This document shows positions 21,891 to 28,122 of a stretch of DNA of 28,122 bases, one piece after another. Below the pieces are notes generated by a model. That model saw only the letters and a list, made by a program, of their open reading frames with translations. It had not been told where the DNA came from and ran no database searches. Where the stretch lies: the NCBI GenBank assembly GCA_934670025.1, contig CAKUOS010000030.1, positions 1-28,122 of the forward strand, written 5' to 3'. This DNA is from an uncultured Oscillospiraceae bacterium. Its GTDB lineage: Bacteria > Bacillota > Clostridia > Oscillospirales > Oscillospiraceae. Made by a program: the position numbers and the translations under genes. Each line of letters starts with the position of its first letter. Positions within the stretch are counted from its first letter, which is position 1.

Positions 21891-23238
21891 GGCGGTGTTT
21901 CTCCTTTCGGCATACGTCCAGAAACCGGGCGGCGAACGACGGGTTCGCGTAAAAATGAAAATGCGGATAGCCCGCATAGAGCGTTTCGTTTGCAAAGACG
22001 CAGGGCCAGCTGCGGCCGTTCGGCCGCGCGGCGGTGAAATCGCCGCCGGGGTCATCCGCGTCCCAGTGATGAAATTCGTGCGCGGCGATCGTTTCGCCCG
22101 CGCGGCACAGGAGATTCTCCCGCCGCGCCGTCAGCGTAACGTAACCGAAGCGCGTGAGTCTGCCCATATCGCGGCAGCCGCCGGGCAGCACGCCCGCCAT
22201 CGGTTCGTCCGCGATCCGTTCGGTCAGGTACATGAAACCGCCGCATTCGGCGATGCACGGAAGACCGCCCATGACAGCCGCGCGGACACTTTCGCGCATG
22301 GAGGCGTTCTCCGCGAGCCGTTTCGCGTACAGCTCCGGATAGCCGCCGCCGAGATACAGGCCGTGCAGATTTTCGGGCAGGCGCGCGTCGTGCAGCGGAC
22401 TGAAGGGCACGAGTTCGGCGCCGAGCTTCGTCAGAAGGCCGAGGGAATCCTCGTAGTAAAAGCAGAACGCCCGGTCGCGCGCCACGCCGATGCGCACCGC
22501 CTCGCCCGGCTCCGGGAGCGGCGGCGGCGTGAAGGAAAGCGCGGGCGCGGTCTGCGCCAGCTGCAAAAGCGCGTCAAGATCGAGCGTCTTTTCCGCTTCA
22601 GCGGCAAGCCGGTGCAGCTTTTCGCGCAGATCCGCCACCTCCGCGGCGGTCACAAGGCCGAGGTGACGGCTTTCGATCGCACACGCCGGCAGGCGCGGCA
22701 GAAAGCCGCAGGCCCGGACGCCGAGGCGCGTCTCAAGTTCCTCTGCAAGCGGCCCGTAGCTCATCGCGGTGCAGCCGTTGAGGATGACGCCGCGAATGTT
22801 GTTTTCCGGAAGGAAGCGCAAAAAGCCCTGCACCGCCGCAAGGACGGACAAGGCCGCGCCGCGGGCGTTGACGACGAGCACGGCGGGGCTTTGCGTCTTC
22901 TGTGCGATCTCGTACGTGCTTGCCCGCGTCGAGGTCAGGCCGAGGCCGTCGTAATAGCCCATGACGCCCTCGACGACGGTCACATCGCAGCCGCGCGCAT
23001 TTTCCGCAAGCAGATACCGCAGCGTGTTTTCATCAAAAAACACCGCGTCCAGATTGGAGCTTTTCGCACCGATGACGCAGCTGTGGAACATGGGGTCGAT
23101 ATAATCCGGGCCGCATTTGGCCGCGCCGGCGCGCAGGCCGCGGTCAAGAAACGCCTGCAAAACGGCGCACGTCACAGTCGTCTTGCCGCAGCCGCTGTTC
23201 GTGCCGGCCAGCACGAGACGGGGAACGAAGGTTTCCAT
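21859..23238 (-). CDS. cbiA: Cobyrinate a,c-diamide synthase
   Basis: 459 residues. P-loop LAGTNSGCGKTTVT (10-23), GPDYIDPMFH (43-52), EGVMGYYDG (90-98); C-terminal glutamine amidotransferase domain with YLGGGYPELYA (295-305) and nucleophile Cys332 in CIAECGGFMYL. Known: glutamine- and ATP-dependent amidation of the a and c side chains. ATG 23238 follows GAGAGG by eight bases; GTG one codon earlier is possible. Twelve bases separate it from cbiL. Confidence 0.95.
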   Translation of the reverse strand: METFVPRLVLAGTNSGCGKTTVTCAVLQAFLDRGLRAGAAKCGPDYIDPMFHSCVIGAKSSNLDAVFFDENTLRYLLAENARGCDVTVVEGVMGYYDGLGLTSTRASTYEIAQKTQSPAVLVVNARGAALSVLAAVQGFLRFLPENNIRGVILNGCTAMSYGPLAEELETRLGVRACGFLPRLPACAIESRHLGLVTAAEVADLREKLHRLAAEAEKTLDLDALLQLAQTAPALSFTPPPLPEPGEAVRIGVARDRAFCFYYEDSLGLLTKLGAELVPFSPLHDARLPENLHGLYLGGGYPELYAKRLAENASMRESVRAAVMGGLPCIAECGGFMYLTERIADEPMAGVLPGGCRDMGRLTRFGYVTLTARRENLLCRAGETIAAHEFHHWDADDPGGDFTAARPNGRSWPCVFANETLYAGYPHFHFYANPSFAARFLDVCRKEKHRHARTDETHGY

Positions 23239-23250
23239 CACAGCCGCCTC

Positions 23251-23940
23251 TCAGCGCACGAGGATCGCGGCGAAGTAGCCCGGCTCGTCCGGAAGCTCGC
23301 GCAGATCGCGGCAGACGCGCTCGTCGGGAAGACCGCAGTTGCAAACCGCCGCCGCACGGTCGAGAAGCCCCGCGCGGTCAAGCGCCGCGGCGGCCGCGCC
23401 GATCGCGCTGCCCGATTTCATGAGCGCCTTCGTGCCCGGAAGGGCCAGCGCTTCATCAAGCGCCTCGCCGCCCGGGAGGATATGCAGCGGAAGATCGGGC
23501 TCTGTCAGGCTCCAGCCCAGACGCGCGGCGACGGCCGAGAGGCTCGTCACGCCGGGGATCATGACGGCCGCGAAACCGTCTTTGCGGACGGCGTCAAAGA
23601 CGTAATACGCCGTGGCGTAGAGGGAAACGTCGCCGAGATTCACCATCGCGACGTCCTTGCCCGCGCGCAGCGTCCGCTCGACGCAGTCGGCTGCGGCGCG
23701 GTGGGTCTTTTCGCGGGCCGTGCGGTCGCGCGACATTGAAAATTGCAGCGGCAGGATCTGCTTGCCGTCAAGATCGACCGCGCCGCGCGCGATCTCCAGC
23801 GCAAGCATCCGCCCGGAGGGCGTCTGCGGCGCGGCAAGGACCGGGCACTGCGCCAGAATGCGGCACGCCTGCCGCGTCAGCAGCTCCGGATCGCCGGGGC
23901 CGACGCTCACGGCGTAAAACGTTCCTTTTTTTCTGTTCAT
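23251..23940 (-). CDS. cbiL: Cobalt-precorrin-2 C20-methyltransferase
   Basis: 229 residues. YAVSVGPGDPELLTRQA (9-25), VAMVNLGDVSLYATAYYV, VMIPGVTSLSAVAARLG and a C-terminal GSAIG stretch match CbiL/CobI. Known: first peripheral methylation after cobalt insertion. ATG 23940 starts eight bases after the ATPase stop, with GAGG nearby. It is the first corrin-ring gene after the transporter genes, which shows the importer and pathway share one transcript. Confidence 0.95.
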   Translation of the reverse strand: MNRKKGTFYAVSVGPGDPELLTRQACRILAQCPVLAAPQTPSGRMLALEIARGAVDLDGKQILPLQFSMSRDRTAREKTHRAAADCVERTLRAGKDVAMVNLGDVSLYATAYYVFDAVRKDGFAAVMIPGVTSLSAVAARLGWSLTEPDLPLHILPGGEALDEALALPGTKALMKSGSAIGAAAAALDRAGLLDRAAAVCNCGLPDERVCRDLRELPDEPGYFAAILVR

Positions 23941-23948
23941 CTCACACC

Positions 23949-24719
23949 TCACGGAACAAATTCCAGACTGTCGAAGCACGGGTCATATTTCCCCGGCTGC
24001 ATATGATAGAGCTCTGCGATATACGCGCGCGTGAAGATCTCCGCCGGCGGGCCGATGCGGTCGATGCGGCCATCTGCGACGCACACGACTGTGTCCGACA
24101 CGCGCGCGGCCAGATCCAGCTCGTGCAGCGACATGAGCACGGCCAGATTCTTTTCGCGCACCATGCGCCGCAGGATGCTCAGAAGCTCCAGCTTATAGCG
24201 GATGTCGAGATAGCTCGTCGGCTCGTCGAGCACGATGAGCTGCGGCTGCTGGCAGAGCGCGCGCGCAAGCAGAATGCGCTGGCGCTGGCCGTCGCTGACG
24301 GAGGAAAAGGGCTGTTCGGCGAACGCAAGCGCGTCCGTCTGCGCAAGGCTCTCGTCCACAATGCGCCGGTCCTCGCGCGAAAGAAGTCCGAGCCGGCCCG
24401 TGTAGGGATAACGGCCGCTCGAAACGACGTCGCGGCAGGTCATGAGCTCGGGCTCGATGCGCGCGGTCATGACGATGGCCATGCGGCGGGCGATGTCGCT
24501 GCGGCTGTGTGCGCGCAGCTCTTTGCCGTCCAGCACCACGCGGCCCGCGATGGCGGGCAGCTGGCCGGTGACGGTCTTGAGGATGGTCGATTTGCCCGAG
24601 CCGTTCGGGCCGATGAGCGTGACGATCTTCCCGCGCGCGACCGAGAGTGAGATGTCCGCGATGAGCGTCTTTCCGTCATAGCCGACCGAAAGCGCGTCCG
24701 TTTTCAGATATGCTTCCAT
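23949..24719 (-). CDS. btuD: Corrinoid/iron-chelate-type ABC transporter ATPase (BtuD/FecE-like)
   Basis: 256 residues, one nucleotide-binding domain: Walker A GPNGSGKST (37-45), signature VSDGQRQR (141-148, in place of LSGGQ), Walker B LIVLDEPTSYLD (161-172), switch His199 in SLHE. The Q-loop region reads AIVMTARIEPELM (81-93), with Thr85 where most relatives have Gln. Known: powers uptake through a FecCD-type permease. Its place between btuC and cbiL suggests corrinoid or cobalt-chelate uptake (inference); siderophore or haem is the alternative. ATG 24719 starts one base after the btuC stop. Confidence 0.85.
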   Translation of the reverse strand: MEAYLKTDALSVGYDGKTLIADISLSVARGKIVTLIGPNGSGKSTILKTVTGQLPAIAGRVVLDGKELRAHSRSDIARRMAIVMTARIEPELMTCRDVVSSGRYPYTGRLGLLSREDRRIVDESLAQTDALAFAEQPFSSVSDGQRQRILLARALCQQPQLIVLDEPTSYLDIRYKLELLSILRRMVREKNLAVLMSLHELDLAARVSDTVVCVADGRIDRIGPPAEIFTRAYIAELYHMQPGKYDPCFDSLEFVP

Positions 24720-24720
24720 C

Positions 24721-25734
24721 TCACGCCGCCTTTCTGCGCACCATCATCCAGATCACGACCGGCGCGCCGAAGATGGCCGTGATGGAGCTGATGCTGACCT
24801 CCGTCGGCGCGAAGGCCGTGCGCGCGATGAGGTCGCACAGCAGGCAGAACGCGCCGCCGCCGAGAAAGCTCGCCGGGATCATGACGAGCGGCTCGGCCGA
24901 TTTGAAGAGCGATTTCATCAGGTGCGGCACGGCGATGCCGACGAACGAAATCGGCCCCGCGAACGCCGTCACGCACGCGGACAGGAGGCTCGAGAGCAGG
25001 ATGAGCGCCGCGCGGAAGCGCCTGAGCGGCACGCCCATGTTCTGCGCGTAGACCTCGCCGAGCTGATAGGCGCGGATGGGCTTTGAGAGCAGGAAGGCCA
25101 GCGTCAGCGAAACGCCGCACACGAGCGCCATCGTGCGCACATTGTCCCAGCTCATGCCAGAAAACGAGCCGAGCGACCAGTTGTGCAGGTTGACGATGTT
25201 GCTGTCGTCGGCAAAGGTCACGAGAAGGTCGGTCAGAGCGGTGCAGATATAGCCGATCATGACGCCGCAGACCACCAGCAGGCTCATGCGGCGGACCTTG
25301 TGCGAGATGGCCAGCACGAAGCCCATCGAGAGCATCGCGCCGGCGAACGCCGCCGTGATGAGGACCGCCGACGACGACGTCACGCCGCGGCTGAGCAGCC
25401 CGATCATCACGAGCGCGACGGTCAGCTTCGCGCCTGAGGAGACGCCCAGCACAAACGGGCCCGCGATGGGGTTATGGAAAAACGTTTGCAGCAGATACCC
25501 CGACACGGACAACGCGCCCCCGAGGATCAGCGCCGCAAGCACGCGCGGCAGACGAATGGACCAGACGATCGCGCGATGCATCTCGTCCACGCTTCCGCCG
25601 CGAAGCGCCTGCCAGATGGCCGCCGGGGGAATGCTCACGCTCCCGGCGTAAACATTCCACACCAGCAGCCCGGCAGCCAGAAGGAGCAGCAGCGCGAAGC
25701 CGCCCCAGATCCTGCTGTTTCGTTCGTTCCGCAT
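24721..25734 (-). CDS. btuC: Corrinoid/iron-chelate-type ABC transporter permease (BtuC/FecCD family)
   Basis: 337 residues, nine to ten hydrophobic segments. FecCD signatures: RLPRVLAALILGGALSVSG (about 61-79), FHNPIAGPFVLGVSSGA (85-101), a cytoplasmic coupling region with YAQNMGVPLRRFR, and GPISFVGIAVPHLMK near the C-terminus. Known: forms the homodimeric channel for vitamin B12, siderophore or haem import. AGGAGG precedes ATG 25734. Substrate inferred from operon context. Confidence 0.9.
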   Translation of the reverse strand: MRNERNSRIWGGFALLLLLAAGLLVWNVYAGSVSIPPAAIWQALRGGSVDEMHRAIVWSIRLPRVLAALILGGALSVSGYLLQTFFHNPIAGPFVLGVSSGAKLTVALVMIGLLSRGVTSSSAVLITAAFAGAMLSMGFVLAISHKVRRMSLLVVCGVMIGYICTALTDLLVTFADDSNIVNLHNWSLGSFSGMSWDNVRTMALVCGVSLTLAFLLSKPIRAYQLGEVYAQNMGVPLRRFRAALILLSSLLSACVTAFAGPISFVGIAVPHLMKSLFKSAEPLVMIPASFLGGGAFCLLCDLIARTAFAPTEVSISSITAIFGAPVVIWMMVRRKAA

Positions 25735-25771
25735 CCGCCGCTCCTCCTTTATGGCTCAAATGGGGTTCTTT

Positions 25772-26977
25772 TTACTGCATTTTCCGCAAAAAGCGCAGGT
25801 CCTGCGCGTCGGGATCCGTGAGCGCTTCGTTCACGTCGAGCACCAGATCGCTCAGCTCCAGCGATTCCTGATAGAAATTCTTCGTCAGACACCAGACGTT
25901 TCCGGACTTGACGGCGGCAAAATCGGCCAGCAGCGGGCTGAGCGCGACAAGCTCGTCGATCGTTTGCAGCTCGCCGTCGATGATGCTGTTGTAGATCAGC
26001 ACGTCGGCGTTCGCCGCCTTTTCATAGAACGCCTCCATCTGGATGTTGACGGTGGACTGGGAGCTGCCGTCGTCGGATTCGTCGAAGCTCACGTAATCGC
26101 CGCCCGCATGGACGATGGAGCGCGCGATATAGTCGCCCGATTTGCGGACGTTGACTGCGCCCTTGGACGTGATGTAGAAGAAGGCGACGCTTTTGCCGCT
26201 CGGCTCCTGGTTCAGAACGTCCGCGATCCCGGCCATTTTTTCGTCGAAGAGCGCCGCGGCCTCGTCTTCAAGATCCAGAAGCGCGGCGTAGAGCTTGATC
26301 CACTCCATGCGGCCGAAGGGCTCGTCTTCATAGCTGGACGTCTCGACCAGGACGGGAATGCCCAGCGTTTGCAGCTTCTCCAGCACCTCGGGCGAGTGAT
26401 AGATCATGGTGTTTTCGATGGCAAGATCGCAGCCCTGCGAGAGAATCAGCTCGTAGTCGGGCTCGGAATATTTGCCCGCGTAGACCATTTTGCCGTTCTG
26501 CATGGCCTTCTGCGCGCCTTCGAGATACCAGTCGTCCTGCTTGCGGCCGCTGAGCGTGATGGCGTCGACGGCGTTCAGCTGGCAGAAGTTATCCATCGCG
26601 GCGCTGGCGACGAGGTAGATCTGATCAAACGGCTGCTGGAGGACGGTCACGTCCTCCGGAACGCCCTCCGGTACCGGCGCGCCGTCCGCGACGACGAGAT
26701 AGGTCGTGCCTTCGCCGCCGATGGTCAGGCGCTTATAGTCCTCGCCCGCGTATTCGACCCTGAACTGCGTGGCGTAGGTCAGGGGCATGGCGCGGTCAAA
26801 GACCAGCTCCGGCCATGCGGGCGCGGCCGGTTCTTCGGCCGGGATTTCGGCCGGTTCTTCGGCAGCGGGATCCGCCTGCGCGGGTTCTTCGGCCGGCGTT
26901 TGGGCCGGCGCTTTGGCGCAGGCGGCCAGGCTCAGGAGCATCACGGCCGCGAGCAGCGCGGCAAGCAGGCGTTTCAT
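25772..26977 (-). CDS. btuF: Substrate-binding lipoprotein of the corrinoid-type ABC importer (BtuF-like)
   Basis: 401 residues. Lipobox LAAC (Cys20), Ala/Glu/Pro linker (21-52), then a class III periplasmic-binding fold: RLTIGGEGTTYLVV, a QIYLVASAAMDNFCQL segment, DAITLSG, LSQGCDLAIENTMI, LGIPVLVETSSYED. The helical backbone region (about 200-260) separates two lobes. Known: this family binds corrinoids, siderophores or haem. Its operon suggests a corrinoid or precursor. ATG 26977 overlaps the preceding gene as ATGA. The N-terminal lobe carries an insertion with many Tyr and Asp residues compared with short BtuF proteins, so the exact ligand is open. Confidence 0.85.
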   Translation of the reverse strand: MKRLLAALLAAVMLLSLAACAKAPAQTPAEEPAQADPAAEEPAEIPAEEPAAPAWPELVFDRAMPLTYATQFRVEYAGEDYKRLTIGGEGTTYLVVADGAPVPEGVPEDVTVLQQPFDQIYLVASAAMDNFCQLNAVDAITLSGRKQDDWYLEGAQKAMQNGKMVYAGKYSEPDYELILSQGCDLAIENTMIYHSPEVLEKLQTLGIPVLVETSSYEDEPFGRMEWIKLYAALLDLEDEAAALFDEKMAGIADVLNQEPSGKSVAFFYITSKGAVNVRKSGDYIARSIVHAGGDYVSFDESDDGSSQSTVNIQMEAFYEKAANADVLIYNSIIDGELQTIDELVALSPLLADFAAVKSGNVWCLTKNFYQESLELSDLVLDVNEALTDPDAQDLRFLRKMQ

Positions 26978-27903
26978 TGCGCGTCCTCCTTCTGTGCGAT
27001 GGTTGCGGAATCAAAATGCAGCGTATATTCGATCTCATGCGGCGTACCCATCGCAACGGTATCGCCGATGACGGTAAGGTCGGTATCAAAGGCTGCGACG
27101 GGGATCTCAAACGTCGAGCCGGGGTCCGTGGACAGCACATCGTACTGCACGCCGTCCACGATCATGTAGTCGTATTTGCTGCTGCTCCAGACGAGCGTCG
27201 CGGTCACGGCGCCGTTTTCCACGCGCAGCGTGACGGGCGATTCGATCTTCGCCTTGCCCGAGCCGCCCGAAAAGGCCATCCCGACCGTATATGCGCCGTC
27301 GGCAAGGCCCAGCTCCGCGGCCGTCTTCCCTGCCGGCTCCGCCGGGACGGGATCCGAGACGGAGACCTTATGGTCGTACCATACACCCTTTTTGCCGATC
27401 AGGGCAAGGTCAAATTCCGTGTCCAGCGCGGGCACGGGGATATCAAAGCCGTTGACCTCCTCCGAAAGGCCGTCGGAATACGTCACGGTGTCGGTCGTGG
27501 GCTGTAAGAGCGCCGCGCCGTCTTTTTGCGCGTCCTCGGCTAAGCCGGGGAAGAGATTTACGATGCTCTTCGACACGAGGCTCACGTGGATGGTCATTTT
27601 GCCGTCCTGCACGGTGAGCGTGCCCCTGCCGTCACACGCTTCGTTCGCGTGGAACATACTGCTGTCGGTATTGAAGGCCGCGGTATAGACGCCGTCGGGC
27701 AGCGCGGGTGCTTCTTCGGCGGGAGCTTCCGCCTCGGCGGGTGTTTCTTCCGCGGCGGGTTCTTCTGCGGGCGCTTCCGCAGCAGGTGCTTCCGCGGCGG
27801 GCATTTCGGCCGGGGTTTCGGCCGCGGCCGGTTCGTTCGCGCAGCCGGTCAGCAGCGCGAGCAGCAGCAGCGCGGCCAGCGCAAGGGCGAGCTTCTGTTT
27901 CAT
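26974..27903 (-). CDS. Two-domain lipoprotein of unknown function in the cobalamin operon
   Basis: 309 residues. Lipobox LLTGC (Cys21), an Ala/Glu/Pro linker (22-67), then two related beta-rich domains, about 69-185 and 201-300. Each opens with DGVYT or DGAYT, has a LTVQDGKMTIHVSL or LRVENGAVTATLVW strand pair, and closes with FDIPVPALDTEFDLALIG (153-170) or FEIPVAAFDTDLTVIG (265-280). Possible ligands seen: Met83, His85, Cys90 in domain 1; Met247, Met285, His289 in domain 2. The layout resembles NEAT-like Ig folds, but I see no haem YxxxY motif. Placed between cbiK and btuF and coupled to btuF (ATGA), it probably acts at the cell surface in corrinoid, cobalt or tetrapyrrole handling (inference). 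Start ATG 27903 has GGAGGAG eight bases upstream. Confidence 0.8.
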   Translation of the reverse strand: MKQKLALALAALLLLALLTGCANEPAAAETPAEMPAAEAPAAEAPAEEPAAEETPAEAEAPAEEAPALPDGVYTAAFNTDSSMFHANEACDGRGTLTVQDGKMTIHVSLVSKSIVNLFPGLAEDAQKDGAALLQPTTDTVTYSDGLSEEVNGFDIPVPALDTEFDLALIGKKGVWYDHKVSVSDPVPAEPAGKTAAELGLADGAYTVGMAFSGGSGKAKIESPVTLRVENGAVTATLVWSSSKYDYMIVDGVQYDVLSTDPGSTFEIPVAAFDTDLTVIGDTVAMGTPHEIEYTLHFDSATIAQKEDAQ

Positions 27904-27929
27904 TCTGATCTCCTCCATCCGTTTCGGCG

Positions 27930-27958
27930 CCCGCCGGGACGCGCTGCGTCCCGGCGGG
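27930..27958 (-). other. Intercistronic 13-bp hairpin after cbiK
   Basis: CCCGCCGGGACGC and its exact complement with a 3-nt loop fill most of the 66-base gap between cbiK and the lipoprotein gene. No T run follows on the minus strand, so it is more likely an RNA-stability or processing element than a full terminator (inference). Confidence 0.6.
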
Positions 27959-27969
27959 GCGTGCTGTAT

Positions 27970-28122
27970 TTATCCGTTCAGGGCGTCGATGGCTGCCTTC
28001 GTGTGGGCGACATAGAGCGCCTGCACGTCGGCGATCTCGCCGAGACCGTGGATCTGGCAGTCGACGGTGAAGCCGGCAGCCTCAAACATGGTCTTCCAGG
28101 AATCATCGTCGGAACCGGCCAT
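27970..28122 (-). CDS. cbiK: Sirohydrochlorin cobaltochelatase, C-terminal part (start outside window)
   Basis: Fifty codons plus stop TAA (27970-27972) are visible; the frame is open at the window edge. The segment MAGSDDDSWKTMFEAAGFTV followed by a GLGEIADVQALYVAHTKAAI end matches the C-terminus of CbiK, the anaerobic class II chelatase, where MAGDE.DSWK and GLGE are conserved. Known: inserts cobalt into sirohydrochlorin, the first committed step of the anaerobic pathway. The catalytic histidines lie outside the window. It is the most upstream operon gene visible; its promoter and any cobalamin riboswitch would be beyond 28122. Confidence 0.9.
   Translation of the reverse strand: MAGSDDDSWKTMFEAAGFTVDCQIHGLGEIADVQALYVAHTKAAIDALNG

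Noticed and set aside
15695..23739. Long plus-strand open frames opposite the cobalamin genes, up to about 650 codons
   Set aside because: Same cause as above; the minus-strand genes carry complete motifs and coupled starts and stops.
23900..28122. Cobalamin riboswitch before the cobalamin genes
   Set aside because: No B12-box-like conserved core or long leader was found in any gap; the operon start is outside the window.

Overview
The window is GC-rich, densely coded bacterial DNA. The lipoproteins with Pro/Glu/Ala-rich linkers, strong Shine-Dalgarno sites, sigma-A promoters and an oxygen-independent cobalamin pathway suggest a strict anaerobe of the Clostridia. An Oscillospiraceae-like gut Firmicute is the best guess; this placement is inference, since no rRNA or tRNA gene is present.

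Layout. (1) 1-1765: the start of a phosphonate-type (PhnD-like) binding lipoprotein with a structured leader, then a small XRE repressor gene divergent from a 51-codon gene, with two matching palindromic operators between them. (2) 1766-6690: short palindromic repeats, then a minus-strand nucleoside (BMP/Nup-type) ABC importer operon: ATPase, two permeases, binding lipoprotein last. (3) 6690-12190: a repeat-rich accessory region. Related composite elements of non-coding palindromes (6822-7075, 7274-7651 on plus; 11637-12032 on minus) bracket four genes in inverted orientation: an EamA transporter, a LysR regulator, a MATE exporter and an ATC-hydrolase-like protein. (4) 12191-28122: a minus-strand cobalamin operon of 16 genes in the window, running cbiK (partial), a two-domain lipoprotein of unknown function, a corrinoid-type ABC importer (btuF, btuC, btuD), cbiL, cbiA, cbiC, cbiD, cbiF, cbiG, cbiH, a triple fusion cbiJ-cbiE-cbiT, cbiB, cobD, cobQ. 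Most junctions overlap or are a few bases apart, so it reads as one translationally coupled unit.

How it works together. CbiK loads cobalt into sirohydrochlorin; CbiL, CbiH, CbiF, CbiG, CbiD, CbiJ, CbiT, CbiE and CbiC convert it to cobyrinate; CbiA and CobQ amidate it; CobD and CbiB make and attach the aminopropanol arm. The ABC importer probably salvages corrinoids or a related metal chelate. Genes for adenosylation, nucleotide-loop assembly and cobalt uptake are not in the window.

The least explained things are the composite palindromic element family, whose hairpin arms change in a compensating way between copies, and the two-domain lipoprotein encoded between cbiK and btuF.
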